A model generated the notes under the pieces. It worked only from the letters and a program-made list of their open reading frames with translations, had not been told where the DNA came from and made no database searches. Shown here piece after piece: positions 16,768 through 25,954 of a stretch of DNA of 55,602 nucleotides (positions are counted from its first letter, which is position 1; each line of letters begins with the position of its first letter). This DNA comes from Bacteroidales bacterium (GTDB taxonomy: Bacteria; Bacteroidota; Bacteroidia; Bacteroidales; VadinHA17), in contig JANYIW010000321.1 of the NCBI GenBank assembly GCA_025358645.1, forward strand, positions 1-55,602. The letters are read 5' to 3'. Made by a program: the position numbers and the translations under genes.

Positions 16768-19737
16768 ATGACCATTATTGAGGGAATACTGGATCTTCAG
16801 CAATATGATTTTACCGATACATCTTTCGACCTTCTGATGCAGAAGAGAATACATCGCGTACTTGTTATTTGCAGTAACTATGATAACTACATGCTGGAGG
16901 AAGACGGGAGAATTGATGAACAGATTTTTAATGAGTATGCATCGCTTAATTTACGGTATCCTCCGACATTTGTTCAGACTGATAATGCAGAAGATGCATT
17001 CAGAATACTTCAGGATGGTAATATTGATCTGGTAATATCAATGCTAAGCCTCAAAGGTACCGATGTCTTCGCCCTGGCAAAGAGAATCAAAACAAAATAT
17101 GAAAACATTCCAATTGTAGTGCTCACCTACTTTTCGAGAGAGGTATCTCTGCGACTTGAAGGGGAGGACCTTAGTGCAATTGATTATGTTTTTTGCTGGC
17201 TGGGAGATGCATCTCTCATCTTGGCCATTATCAAATTGATAGAGGATAAAATGAATGCTGATTATGATATAGAGCATATCGGTGTTCAGGCTATAATACT
17301 GGTCGAAAACTCAATCAGGTATATTTCATCTTACCTTCCGAATATTTATCGGATTGTACTTCTGCAATCGCTTGATTTTCAGCGTGAAGCATTGAACGAG
17401 CATCAAAGAATGCTTAAAATGAGAGGCCGGCCTAAGATTCTGCTTGCAAACAATTTCAATGATGCCCGTGATCTTTACAAAAAGTATAAATATAATGTCC
17501 TGGGTGTTATTTCAGATATAAGTTATAAGAGAGATAATATAACAGATGAAAACGCCGGCATCGAATTATGTAAGGTTGTTATGGCGGACGATGACAAAGT
17601 ACCCTTTCTGATTCAATCATCAAGTACTACACATAAGAAGATAGCAGAAGATCTTGGAGCAGGATTTATTAATAAGTATTCCAAATCATTGTCTCTGGAA
17701 TTAAGGAACTTCATTATACAGAATCTCGCTTTCGGTCCCTTTGTATTCAGGAATCCTGTCACACTCGAACCAATAGCCATTGCCACTGACCTACAGAGCC
17801 TTCAACAGAAATTACTGACAATCCCCGACAATACGCTTGAGTACCATGCCACACGAAATCATTTTTCCAAATGGCTGAATGCCAGAGCGCTCTTCCCCGT
17901 TGCCCAGATGTTCAAATACATCCGGCAGGAGGATTTTCAAACAATGGATGAGATGCGACGCTTCCTTTATATCGCAATTTCAAGCTTCAGACTGGGGAAA
18001 GGCAGAGGAGTAATTGCGAAATTTGATAAGACAAGCTTTGATGAGTACCAGGTCTTTTCACGTATCGGTGAAGGATCAATCGGAGGCAAAGCAAGAGGGC
18101 TGGCGTTTATTAATAGTATAATCAAAAACAGTAAGCTGTTTAATAAATTTCCAGACGTGCTTATTTCTATTCCACGTACAGTCGTTTTAAGCACGGATAT
18201 CTTCGATGAGTTTATGGATCAGAATAATCTCTATTCGATAGCATTATCTGACCTTACTGATGATGAGATCCTTAACAGATTCATTAATGCTGAACTGCCA
18301 GGACATGTGTACCAGGATTTTTATGCATTCCTTGCAGTTTCAAAAAATTATCCAATCGCGGTCCGCTCTTCGAGTAAACTGGAAGATTCACACTATCAGC
18401 CGTTTGCCGGAATCTATTCGACTTATATGATTCCACGGTGTGCTGATAATAAACAGATGGTTAAGATGCTGTCCGATGCCATCAAAGAGGTTTATGCTTC
18501 GGTATATTATAAGGCCAGCAAAGCCTATATGACTGCTACTGCGAATGTAATTGATGAAGAGAAGATGGGAATCATCCTGCAGGAGGTTTGTGGCAACAGG
18601 CATGGGGAAATATTTTACCCTACACTTTCAGGAGTTGCAAGATCAATAAATTATTATCCCATAGGTTCTGAAAAAGCTGAAGATGGCATTGTGAACATTG
18701 CATTTGGCCTCGGGAAACTGATTGTTGAGGGTGGATTATCTCTCAGGTTTTCTCCAAAATACCCTAAAAAAATACTTCAGCTCTCATCTCCTAAAGCAGC
18801 ATTACAGGATTCCCAGAAAGAGTTTTGTGCTCTGGATCTGAATATCAATAGCTTTGTCCCGTCAACGGATGACGGAGTTAATATACTTAAGATTGATATT
18901 AAGGATCTTGACAATGATACAGCCCTAAGATATATTGCTTCAACTTATGACAGGAACAATAATGTTCTTCGGGATGGAATCAGTCAAAAGGGGAAACGGG
19001 TAATAACTTTTTCAAATATACTTCAGCATAAGACATTCCCTCTCGCGGAAATTTTAAGTACCCTCCTTGAGATTGGACAACAGGAGATGAATAACCCTAT
19101 TGAAATTGAATTTGCTGCCAATCTGGAAACACCGGCGGGTACTCCGAAAATATTCAACTTTCTACAGATAAGACCGATAGTTCAAACTGAAGAGGCACAT
19201 AGCATTAATCTCGATCATATAAAACAAGAAGAAACCATAATTTATTCTGAATCAGCACTCGGGAATGGCCTTTTTAGGGGTATCAATGACCTTGTTTATG
19301 TCAGACCCGAATCTTTTAATCCAGCCAATAATAAAAATATTGCAATTGAAATTGAAAAGATAAATACTTTATTTGTAAAACAGGGGAAGGGATATATACT
19401 TATTGGTCCGGGCAGATGGGGCTCAGTTGATCCCTGGCTTGGAATCCCGGTTAAGTGGCCGCAAATTTCGGCAGCCAGAATCATTATTGAATCGGGTTTA
19501 AAGAATTACAGGATAGATCCGAGTCAGGGAACACATTTCTTTCAAAACCTCACTTCATTCAGAGTTGGATATTTTACCATTAATCCCTATATCAACGAAG
19601 GTTATTATGATGTTGATTTTCTGAATAAACAAAATGTTGTTTATGAAGATAGCTTCATCAGGCATGTCAGGTTTGATAATCCACTTGAAATAATGATTGA
19701 TGGTAAGAAACACAGAGGAGTAATTTTGAAACCTTAA
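16768..19737 (+). CDS. Receiver-like/PPDK ATP-grasp fusion protein, paralogue (989 aa)
   Basis: A paralogue of the preceding gene that lacks the GAF-like N-terminus. Residues about 28-160 are receiver-like (HRVLVICSNYDNY...DLVISMLSLKG). Residues 174-320 form a second receiver-like domain with AIILVENS and a possible acceptor Asp 250 in GVISDISYK. The PPDK_N-type ATP-grasp domain starts at GSIGGKARGLAFIN (437 on), with AVRSSSKLEDSHYQPFAGIY near 531-550 and the shared ending GPGRWGSVDPWLGIPVKWPQ. As in its partner, the central histidine domain and the PEP barrel are missing. It begins 10 bases after the first copy, so the pair is co-transcribed and may form a hetero-complex; the function is unknown. 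Confidence 0.8.
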   Translation: MTIIEGILDLQQYDFTDTSFDLLMQKRIHRVLVICSNYDNYMLEEDGRIDEQIFNEYASLNLRYPPTFVQTDNAEDAFRILQDGNIDLVISMLSLKGTDVFALAKRIKTKYENIPIVVLTYFSREVSLRLEGEDLSAIDYVFCWLGDASLILAIIKLIEDKMNADYDIEHIGVQAIILVENSIRYISSYLPNIYRIVLLQSLDFQREALNEHQRMLKMRGRPKILLANNFNDARDLYKKYKYNVLGVISDISYKRDNITDENAGIELCKVVMADDDKVPFLIQSSSTTHKKIAEDLGAGFINKYSKSLSLELRNFIIQNLAFGPFVFRNPVTLEPIAIATDLQSLQQKLLTIPDNTLEYHATRNHFSKWLNARALFPVAQMFKYIRQEDFQTMDEMRRFLYIAISSFRLGKGRGVIAKFDKTSFDEYQVFSRIGEGSIGGKARGLAFINSIIKNSKLFNKFPDVLISIPRTVVLSTDIFDEFMDQNNLYSIALSDLTDDEILNRFINAELPGHVYQDFYAFLAVSKNYPIAVRSSSKLEDSHYQPFAGIYSTYMIPRCADNKQMVKMLSDAIKEVYASVYYKASKAYMTATANVIDEEKMGIILQEVCGNRHGEIFYPTLSGVARSINYYPIGSEKAEDGIVNIAFGLGKLIVEGGLSLRFSPKYPKKILQLSSPKAALQDSQKEFCALDLNINSFVPSTDDGVNILKIDIKDLDNDTALRYIASTYDRNNNVLRDGISQKGKRVITFSNILQHKTFPLAEILSTLLEIGQQEMNNPIEIEFAANLETPAGTPKIFNFLQIRPIVQTEEAHSINLDHIKQEETIIYSESALGNGLFRGINDLVYVRPESFNPANNKNIAIEIEKINTLFVKQGKGYILIGPGRWGSVDPWLGIPVKWPQISAARIIIESGLKNYRIDPSQGTHFFQNLTSFRVGYFTINPYINEGYYDVDFLNKQNVVYEDSFIRHVRFDNPLEIMIDGKKHRGVILKP

Positions 19738-19801
19738 AAGTATCTGGAGTACCTGAGGAACTTATAGTTTGGAGTTAAAATTTATGAAAAAATAAACTAT
19801 T

Positions 19802-20209
19802 ATGGAAACAGCAAAAACAAAATACATTGGAGATCTGAGAACTGAAATAGTACATACAAAATCCGGAAGTGTCATTACAACCGATGCACCTGCCGATAAT
19901 AAGGGAAAAGGTGAGAACTTTTCCCCGACAGATATGGTTGCTTCTGCACTCGGGAGCTGTATCTTTACCATAATGGGTATTGCAGCCAGAGAACATTCAT
20001 TCTCAATTGATGGCAGTAAATGCAGGATAACAAAAATCATGAATGAAAACCCGCGAAAGATCGGGGAGATCAGAATTGAATTCGACTTTACCGGGAATGT
20101 ATATTCTGATAAACAGAAAAAAATCCTGGATTATTGCGTAAAAACGTGCCCGGTTGCATTGTCTCTTAATGAATCTGTATTTCAGAATGTAACGTTGTTA
20201 TTCAAATAA
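19802..20209 (+). CDS. OsmC/Ohr-family peroxide-reducing protein
   Basis: A 135-residue small cytoplasmic protein of the OsmC family, thiol peroxidases that reduce organic peroxides. The first conserved cysteine is in MVASALGSCIFTIMGIAA (about residue 53) and the second in YCVKTCPVALSLN; the N-terminal GENFSPTDM loop is also typical. It resembles the YhfA-like OsmC branch more than Ohr. It stands alone between the PPDK-like pair and the converging fabD operon; the ATG at 19802 is the only reasonable start. Confidence 0.88.
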   Translation: METAKTKYIGDLRTEIVHTKSGSVITTDAPADNKGKGENFSPTDMVASALGSCIFTIMGIAAREHSFSIDGSKCRITKIMNENPRKIGEIRIEFDFTGNVYSDKQKKILDYCVKTCPVALSLNESVFQNVTLLFK

Positions 20210-20221
20210 GACCATAGCAGT

Positions 20222-20239
20222 ATAACATCATAATGTTAT
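20222..20239. terminator. Weak hairpin between convergent osmC and fabD
   Basis: ATAACAT / ATGTTAT forms a 7-bp A/T stem with a 4-base loop in the 33-base gap between the two convergent stops. It is symmetrical and could act in both directions, but it has no long T tract, so the terminator call is tentative. Confidence 0.35.
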
Positions 20240-20242
20240 CTT

Positions 20243-21124
20243 TCAGAACGATGCGCTCTCTGTGACAACATCTCTGTTTACTTTTTTAATCAGTGCTGAT
20301 AATACACATCCCGGACCCACTTCAACAAATGATGTTGCACCACCGGATATCATATTGATTACGCTTTGTGTCCATCGTACAGGTGAAGTGAGTTGTGAAA
20401 CAAGGTTTAATTTTATAATTTCAGGATCGATACATGGATTTGCATTAACATTCTGATAAACAGGACATATCGGTTTGTGGAAGATGGTATTTCTGATTGC
20501 TTCTTCAAGTTCCATGCGTGCAGGTTCCATGAGAGGTGAATGGAAAGCCCCACCAACGGAGAGTTTAATTGCTCTTTTTGCACCTTTTTCTTTGAGTATT
20601 TCTATTGCCTTATCAATACCGTCAAATGAACCGGATATTACAATCTGTCCGGGACTGTTGTAATTTGCAGGAACAACAACCTCCTTTACAGAAGCACAAA
20701 CCTCCTCAACGATCTTATCATCCAGCCCAAGAATTGCAGCCATGGTTGAAGGTGTCTTTTCACATGCTTTCTGCATAGCTCTTGCCCTTTTTGATACCAG
20801 AATAAGTCCATCGCTGAAAGTGAGTGTTTTATTTGCAACCAGTGCTGAGAACTCACCAAGTGAATGGCCTGCAACCATATCGGGTTTGAATGAATCGCCA
20901 AGTAAGGCAGCTAGAATTGTAGAATGGAGAAATATTGCCGGTTGGGTAACCTTTGTCTGTTTCAGATCTTCATCGGTACCGGTAAACATAAGATCAGTAA
21001 TCCGGAATCCAAGTATTGAATTGGCCTTTTCGAACATATCTTTTGCCAGGCTTGATTTGTCATAAAGATCCTTACCCATTCCGATAAACTGAGCTCCCTG
21101 TCCGGGAAAAACGTATGCTTTCAT
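20243..21124 (-). CDS. fabD: Malonyl-CoA:ACP transacylase
   Basis: Moves malonyl from CoA to acyl-carrier protein for fatty-acid elongation. The 293-residue form begins MKAYVFPGQGAQFIGMGKDLY, the family start. The catalytic serine is at about 88 in GHSLGEF and the histidine at about 195 in GGAFHSPLM; QPAIFLHS and the C-terminal VEVGPGCVLSALIKK are also typical. A longer frame to 21184 would overlap folE and add 20 unrelated residues, so I start at 21124. It is the last gene of the queD-folE-fabD run, 10 bases after folE. Confidence 0.95.
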   Translation of the reverse strand: MKAYVFPGQGAQFIGMGKDLYDKSSLAKDMFEKANSILGFRITDLMFTGTDEDLKQTKVTQPAIFLHSTILAALLGDSFKPDMVAGHSLGEFSALVANKTLTFSDGLILVSKRARAMQKACEKTPSTMAAILGLDDKIVEEVCASVKEVVVPANYNSPGQIVISGSFDGIDKAIEILKEKGAKRAIKLSVGGAFHSPLMEPARMELEEAIRNTIFHKPICPVYQNVNANPCIDPEIIKLNLVSQLTSPVRWTQSVINMISGGATSFVEVGPGCVLSALIKKVNRDVVTESASF

Positions 21125-21134
21125 AATAAGTTGT

Positions 21135-21782
21135 TTAATGAAGTTTTGTTCCGATAAGGTGCATGAATTCCTCACGGGTCTCATGATTATCCAGGAAAAT
21201 CCCTGTAAATGCAGAAGTTGTTGTCACAGAGTTTTGTTTTTGTACCCCTCTGATCTGCATGCACAGATGTTGTGCCTCAATTACAACAGCTACGCCTGAA
21301 GGATTCAGACAGTCCTGTACACAATTCCTTATTTGTGTTGTAAGTCTTTCCTGAACCTGAAGCCTTCTGCTGAAAGCTTCAACAACGCGGGCTATCTTGC
21401 TAAGACCGGTAATATAACCATCTGGAATATATGCAACATGTGCTTTTCCGAAAAATGGAAGCATGTGATGTTCACACATAGAGTAGAGATCAATATCTTT
21501 TACCAGAACCATCTGTTTGTAGTCCTCTTTAAATTTTGCAGAGTTTATAATATTACAAGGGTTTTGCTGATACCCGTTTGTCAGAAAATAAAGAGCTTTG
21601 GCAACTCTTACAGGAGTTCCTTTAAGTCCTTCCCGGTCAGGATCTTCACCGATGAGTTTTAAAACCTTATAGTAAACCGATGACAATTCATCAAGGTTTT
21701 CCCCGTCCCAGGTTTCTATCTTATTGTATCCATCCACTAAAATACCACTACCATTGTTGATTGATTCTATCTTTTTAGCCAT
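21135..21782 (-). CDS. folE: GTP cyclohydrolase I
   Basis: Opens GTP to 7,8-dihydroneopterin triphosphate, the first step to folate, tetrahydropterins and queuosine. The zinc ligands are visible: Cys 103 and His 106 in [12 protein letters not shown] and Cys 174 in QHLCM. The conserved [26 protein letters not shown] segment and the end TTSAFTGIF are intact. The length of 215 residues is usual for a bacterial FolE1. The gene overlaps queD by 8 bases on the same strand, which suggests that the dihydroneopterin triphosphate it makes is used for 6-carboxytetrahydropterin. Confidence 0.96.
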   Translation of the reverse strand: MAKKIESINNGSGILVDGYNKIETWDGENLDELSSVYYKVLKLIGEDPDREGLKGTPVRVAKALYFLTNGYQQNPCNIINSAKFKEDYKQMVLVKDIDLYSMCEHHMLPFFGKAHVAYIPDGYITGLSKIARVVEAFSRRLQVQERLTTQIRNCVQDCLNPSGVAVVIEAQHLCMQIRGVQKQNSVTTTSAFTGIFLDNHETREEFMHLIGTKLH

Positions 21783-22185
21783 AATATTCTATTGAATTAT
21801 TTTCTGTTTCGTCAATTTTAACACAGTGAAGGCTAGCCCCGGCCTTCTCAATAAAAGGGTTCAGTTCATCCCAGATAGCAATAGTAAGGTTTTCAGTTGT
21901 TGCTATTTTCTCTTTCATAAATTCAACCTCAAGATTAATGTTCTTATGATCAATTTTATCAATTATATTTTCAATTATTATCTGTTTCAGGATGTTGCTA
22001 TTCATTATGAAACCATTTTCCTCTGACGGTTCCCCCTTGACGGTTACCCATAAGATATAGTTATGTCCGTGCCAGTTTGGATTAGAGCATTTACCGAATA
22101 CTCTCAGGTTAATTTCATCGGACCACTCCTTCCTGAACATCCTGTGTGCTGCACTGAATCTCTCCCGACGTGTCAGGTATATCAT
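21775..22185 (-). CDS. queD: 6-carboxytetrahydropterin synthase (PTPS family)
   Basis: Acts on dihydroneopterin triphosphate, giving the 6-carboxypterin used for queuosine (QueD) or a pyruvoyl-pterin. Counting from the ATG at 22185 the protein has 136 residues, with zinc histidines 14 (FSAAHRMF), 39 and 41 (NWHGHNY) and the probable catalytic cysteine 33 in FGKCSNPN. The [11 protein letters not shown] and [12 protein letters not shown] segments are typical. An ORF start at 22218 would add 11 unrelated residues. It heads a tight operon with folE and fabD, divergent from mqnB. No other queuosine gene is present here. Confidence 0.88.
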   Translation of the reverse strand: MIYLTRRERFSAAHRMFRKEWSDEINLRVFGKCSNPNWHGHNYILWVTVKGEPSEENGFIMNSNILKQIIIENIIDKIDHKNINLEVEFMKEKIATTENLTIAIWDELNPFIEKAGASLHCVKIDETENNSIEYYG

Positions 22186-22274
22186 GATTTCGTATATTAA
22201 TGATACAATATTAACCAATAAAATTGATCTTTATAATTCATAAAAGCGATATATTTACTGTTCTTTCAATTTAA

Positions 22275-22973
22275 ATGGTCACAGCTCCAACCATGTCATT
22301 TAGAATATTATTTGTTACTGCTACCATTTCTGAAGCAGATGTCCTGAAAAAAATCAGTGGGATGGTGACTGTTCCGGAAGGTTTCCGTTTTGGTAAGTTT
22401 GAAATATTCCTCCTGGTCACCGGAGTGGGATCAATTTCAACAGCATGGGCATTGAAACAATGGATTACATTGAACGGGAAACCGCAACTTGCTATTAATT
22501 GTGGGATTGCAGGAAGTTATAAAGATGAGTTTATTCCGGGAGATGTGGTAATGCCTTTCTCAGACTGTTTTGCAGATGCCGGAATCGAAGATGGTGATAA
22601 TTTTTTTACCCTCACCGAAGCCGGATTGGTAAGTGCAGATGAGTTTCCTTACATAGATGGCCATATATTTACTGATACCAGGTATATTGATAAGATAAAG
22701 AGCATATTAAAACCAGTCAGAGCAATAACTGTCAACACAGCTACTGGCTCTGATGCTTCCAGAAGAAAGCTGTTGGAAAAATTTAATCCTGATATTGAGA
22801 CAATGGAAGGTGCAACTTTTTTCTATATTTGCTCCCTGGAAAATATTCCTTTTATAGCTCTGAGGGCAATCTCAAACAAAGTTGAACGACGCAATAAAAA
22901 CAATTGGAACATTGCTCTTGCACTTAATAATCTGTCAGCAAAGCTTAATGAAGTACTTTTAACACTGGAGTGA
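22275..22973 (+). CDS. mqnB: Futalosine hydrolase
   Basis: A 232-residue nucleoside-phosphorylase-fold protein that should cleave futalosine to hypoxanthine and dehypoxanthine futalosine in the alternative menaquinone pathway. Family features seen are the N-terminal strand ILFVTAT, the loop LLVTGVGSISTAWAL, NCGIAGSYKDEFIPGDVV and METMEGATFF-like IETMEGATFFYICSLENIPFIALRAISNKVE, which is the ribose-binding acidic motif. The identity is reinforced by mqnD starting 5 bases after the stop. The start may be the second Met (22293), which opens MSFRILFVTAT. It is divergent from the queD operon. Confidence 0.88.
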   Translation: MVTAPTMSFRILFVTATISEADVLKKISGMVTVPEGFRFGKFEIFLLVTGVGSISTAWALKQWITLNGKPQLAINCGIAGSYKDEFIPGDVVMPFSDCFADAGIEDGDNFFTLTEAGLVSADEFPYIDGHIFTDTRYIDKIKSILKPVRAITVNTATGSDASRRKLLEKFNPDIETMEGATFFYICSLENIPFIALRAISNKVERRNKNNWNIALALNNLSAKLNEVLLTLE

Positions 22974-22977
22974 GAAT

Positions 22978-23814
22978 ATGAAATTAAGTTTGGGTTTTTC
23001 ACCATGTCCTAACGATACATTCATTTTTGATGCAATGGTGCATGGCAGAATTGATACTGAAGGGTTGGAGTTTGATTATTTTCTGACTGATGTTGAAGAG
23101 CTGAACAGAAAAGCTTTTACTTCTGATATTGATATTACAAAGATTAGCTACCATGCTTATGCGCATGTTGCACAGAACTATCTGATTCTTGATTCGGGCA
23201 GTGCCCTTGGTCACAGAAACGGGCCATTACTGATAAGCAAACGCCGGATTGGAATCGCTGAACTTTCGAAATTAAAGATTGCCATTCCCGGCAAGTATAC
23301 TACGGCAAACCTTCTTTTCAGTATTGCCTGGCCCGATGTTGTTAATAAGACCGAATATCTCTTTTCAAATATTGAAGATGCACTTTTAAAAGATGAGGTT
23401 GATGCCGGGCTTATAATCCATGAAACAAGATTTACATATTATAAAAGAGGGCTTCATAAATTAGCAGATATGGGGGAATACTGGGAGACACTTACCGGCT
23501 TGCCAATACCTCTTGGTGCAATCGTAATAAAGAGGAATATTTCTGATGATATTGCATTGAAAGTTAATCGCGTAATACGAAGGAGTCTTGAATATGCTTA
23601 CAAAGATTCATTTGCCTCTTACGATTTTGTGTCTGGTAATGCTAAAGAGATGGACAGTACTGTTATGAATAATCATATAAAGTTGTTCGTGAATGAATAT
23701 ACCCTTAACCTGGGTAGCCGGGGAAGAGAGGCAGTTATTGAACTCTTCAGGATTGCCCTTGAAAAAGGAGTTATACCTTCCTTACCAGACAGGATTTTTC
23801 TTACCTCACTTTGA
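22978..23814 (+). CDS. mqnD: 1,4-dihydroxy-6-naphthoate synthase
   Basis: Converts cyclic dehypoxanthinyl futalosine to 1,4-dihydroxy-6-naphthoate in the futalosine route to menaquinone. The 278-residue protein has the periplasmic-binding-protein fold with the hallmark start LSLGFSPCPNDTFIFDAMVHG, then DVEELNRKAFTSDIDITKISYHAY and DAGLIIHETRFTYYKRGLHKLADMGEYWE. There is no signal peptide, so it is cytosolic. The gene lies 4 bases after mqnB. Together they show that the organism uses the futalosine pathway; mqnA, mqnC and mqnE must be elsewhere. Confidence 0.93.
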   Translation: MKLSLGFSPCPNDTFIFDAMVHGRIDTEGLEFDYFLTDVEELNRKAFTSDIDITKISYHAYAHVAQNYLILDSGSALGHRNGPLLISKRRIGIAELSKLKIAIPGKYTTANLLFSIAWPDVVNKTEYLFSNIEDALLKDEVDAGLIIHETRFTYYKRGLHKLADMGEYWETLTGLPIPLGAIVIKRNISDDIALKVNRVIRRSLEYAYKDSFASYDFVSGNAKEMDSTVMNNHIKLFVNEYTLNLGSRGREAVIELFRIALEKGVIPSLPDRIFLTSL

Positions 23815-23836
23815 GGATACTCTGGATTAAAAATGC

Positions 23837-23844
23837 TAAATTTG
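23837..23844 (+). promoter_or_regulatory. Candidate promoter box before sodB
   Basis: TAAATTTG fits TAnnTTTG and is 58 bases before the sodB ATG. A TTG at 23811-23813 is 23 bases upstream, slightly longer than the 20-base spacing of the best promoters in this window. Confidence 0.4.
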
Positions 23845-23902
23845 AACATAGCTTATTGTTCATTGTTTAAGTTTTGAGAGTATTAATCAAAATAATTAAA
23901 TC

Positions 23903-24478
23903 ATGGCATTTGAATTACCAAAACTTCCGTACAAGCTGGATGCGCTTGTTCCATACATTAGTGAAGAGACCCTTGAGTATCACTATGGTAAGCATCATCA
24001 GACTTATGTCAATAATCTTAATGGATTAGTTCCCGGAACTGAATTTGAAAAATCTGATCTGGAAACAATTATTAAGAAAGCTGAAGGTGGCATCTTTAAT
24101 AATGCCGCACAGGTATGGAATCATACATTCTACTTTGAATCTTTTGCTCATGCTGGCAGAAAGGTACCAAAAGGTGACCTCGCTGATGCTATAAATGCTT
24201 CATTTGGATCGTTCGATTCATTTAAAGAGCAATTTAATAAAGCAGCAGCTACGCTATTTGGAGCCGGATGGGCATGGCTGGCAAAAAAAGAGGACGGCAG
24301 TCTGCAGATCTTACAGGAATCGAACGCGGGCAACCCGTTGCGCAAAGGTCTTAAACCTCTTATAACCTGCGATGTATGGGAACATGCCTATTATATTGAT
24401 TACAGAAATAAACGTCCGGATTATGTAAAATCCTTCTGGGAAATTCTTGATTGGGACATTGTTTCAAAACGGTTCTGA
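23903..24478 (+). CDS. sodB: Superoxide dismutase (Fe/Mn)
   Basis: Dismutes superoxide in the cytoplasm. The 191 residues contain all four metal ligands: His 27 ([15 protein letters not shown]), His 74 (VWNHTFYF), Asp 157 and His 161 ([20 protein letters not shown]). The sequence [14 protein letters not shown] and the length fit the iron or cambialistic type, common in anaerobic Bacteroidota. It is monocistronic, with its own promoter-like box, and is followed 62 bases later by a nitroreductase gene on the same strand. Confidence 0.96.
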   Translation: MAFELPKLPYKLDALVPYISEETLEYHYGKHHQTYVNNLNGLVPGTEFEKSDLETIIKKAEGGIFNNAAQVWNHTFYFESFAHAGRKVPKGDLADAINASFGSFDSFKEQFNKAAATLFGAGWAWLAKKEDGSLQILQESNAGNPLRKGLKPLITCDVWEHAYYIDYRNKRPDYVKSFWEILDWDIVSKRF

Positions 24479-24540
24479 TTGTAGAAAATCCTTAAGATAA
24501 TTTCCCCTGTAAATATACCCTGAGACTAACAAAGATTAAG

Positions 24541-25113
24541 ATGAACCTGAAGGAACTGATATTTAAAACCCGGTCATATCGCCGTTTCGATGAATCACAC
24601 AAAATTGATGCCCAAACGATAGAATCGCTAATAGACCTTGCCCGGTTGTCTGCATCCGGGGCAAACAAACAACCACTGAAATATCTTTATTTCAATACTA
24701 CAAACGATTGTGAAAAGATATTCCCATACTTAGCCTGGGCCGGATACTTAACTGATTGGTCAGGACCGGACAAAGGAGAAAGACCGACAGGATATATCAT
24801 TATACTGGGCGATAAATCAATATCAGAATTATTTGGTGTTGATCATGGAATTGCTGCACATAGTATTATGCTGGGTGCCACAGACGCCGGCCTTGGCGGG
24901 TGTATTATCGGATCAATAAAACGTGATGAACTAATCAACGAATTTTCAATCCCGGATAATTTTGATATACTTTTAATTCTTGCACTTGGGAAACCAGTTG
25001 AAAATGTAATTATTGAAGATATCAAAAAGGATGATGTGAAATATTGGAGAGATAAGAACAAAAACCATCATGTACCAAAAAGAAGCTTAAATGAGCTGAT
25101 TCTTAAGCTATAA
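24541..25113 (+). CDS. Nitroreductase-family FMN oxidoreductase
   Basis: A 190-residue FMN-dependent oxidoreductase. The start FKTRSYRRFDESHKID and LARLSASGANKQPLKY form the FMN-binding region, and GIAAHSIMLGATDAGLGGCIIGSI carries the second conserved stretch. The family uses NAD(P)H to reduce nitro compounds, quinones or, in some members, acts on specific metabolites; the substrate here is unknown. There is no ferredoxin domain and no signal peptide. It is close downstream of sodB and 14 bases before an exported protein gene. Confidence 0.85.
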   Translation: MNLKELIFKTRSYRRFDESHKIDAQTIESLIDLARLSASGANKQPLKYLYFNTTNDCEKIFPYLAWAGYLTDWSGPDKGERPTGYIIILGDKSISELFGVDHGIAAHSIMLGATDAGLGGCIIGSIKRDELINEFSIPDNFDILLILALGKPVENVIIEDIKKDDVKYWRDKNKNHHVPKRSLNELILKL

Positions 25114-25127
25114 CCTTAATACTGAAG

Positions 25128-25850
25128 ATGAAATACCGTTTTCACTTTATTATTATTATATCTCTTTTCATAAGTCAGTCATGTTTTTGCCAGGAAATGG
25201 ACAATGCAGGAGTCAGGATCCTTTTTCATGGAATCGTAATAGATGCTAATACTCTTTCTCCGATTTCAAATTCTCAGATTCTTATAAACCATCAATTCAC
25301 TTCCGTCAGCAATCCCGACGGAACCTTCGCTTTTTTTGTAAACAGAAATGATACCGTCCTTTTCAAACATCTTGCCTTTAAGAATACAATGTTTTTCGTT
25401 AGTGATACCCTTGTCGGAAAGGAGTTTGTGGCAGGAATATATATGAAAAGCGATACATTATCAATAGGAGAGGTTGTTATCGTTCCAAGATTCACCAACC
25501 TGAAATCTGAAATAATGAATGCACCCAGCCGGGTTTCCTCTACTATGAATAATGCCAGGTATAACGTTGCATTATCAGGTTACCAGGGACGAACCACTCA
25601 GGGAAAACTAGGTGATCCGGCCACGAATTATGGATTATTACGCCAGAGACAGAAGATTAATGCCTACGAAAAAGGTGGCATTCCCTCTGACAAAATAGTA
25701 GGTTTAAGTCCATTATTATTGCTCCCTGCCGCATATCTTCTGATTCATGGTGTACCCGAAAAGCCTGCTCCCTTTGAACATAACCTCACCGATCAGGAGC
25801 TTGATCAGATTCAGAAGAAGTATCTGGAAATCCACAATAAGGAGAAGTAG
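25128..25850 (+). CDS. Exported protein with carboxypeptidase-like regulatory domain
   Basis: A 240-residue protein with a signal peptide (about 1-21, SQSCFCQE; a cysteine near the cleavage site could also make it a lipoprotein). Residues about 32-110 form a CarbopepD-type beta-sandwich (FHGIVIDANTLSPISNSQILINHQ...NPDGTFAFFVNRNDTVLFKHLAF), as found at the N-termini of TonB-dependent receptors, but no plug or barrel follows. The C-terminal part (IMNAPSRVSSTMNNARYNVALSGYQGR...) is helical and of unknown role. It is followed by a small repeat tract and the converging proline dehydrogenase. Confidence 0.7.
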   Translation: MKYRFHFIIIISLFISQSCFCQEMDNAGVRILFHGIVIDANTLSPISNSQILINHQFTSVSNPDGTFAFFVNRNDTVLFKHLAFKNTMFFVSDTLVGKEFVAGIYMKSDTLSIGEVVIVPRFTNLKSEIMNAPSRVSSTMNNARYNVALSGYQGRTTQGKLGDPATNYGLLRQRQKINAYEKGGIPSDKIVGLSPLLLLPAAYLLIHGVPEKPAPFEHNLTDQELDQIQKKYLEIHNKEK

Positions 25851-25860
25851 GAAGTAAGGT

Positions 25861-25888
25861 ATGAGGCGTGAGGTGTGAGGTATGAGGA
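25861..25888. repeat. Short 7-bp tandem repeat (RTGAGGN x4)
   Basis: Four consecutive 7-base units, ATGAGGC, GTGAGGT, GTGAGGT, ATGAGGA, lie just after the stop at 25850, with a further partial unit on the left. They are not part of any gene and are G-rich on the plus strand. Such tracts often vary in copy number; no function is evident. Confidence 0.6.
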
Positions 25889-25954
25889 CTCCCTGCCGCG
25901 AGTCACAAACCCCGATTGATTTTACTTTTATCTTTTGTCTTATTTTATTTTATC

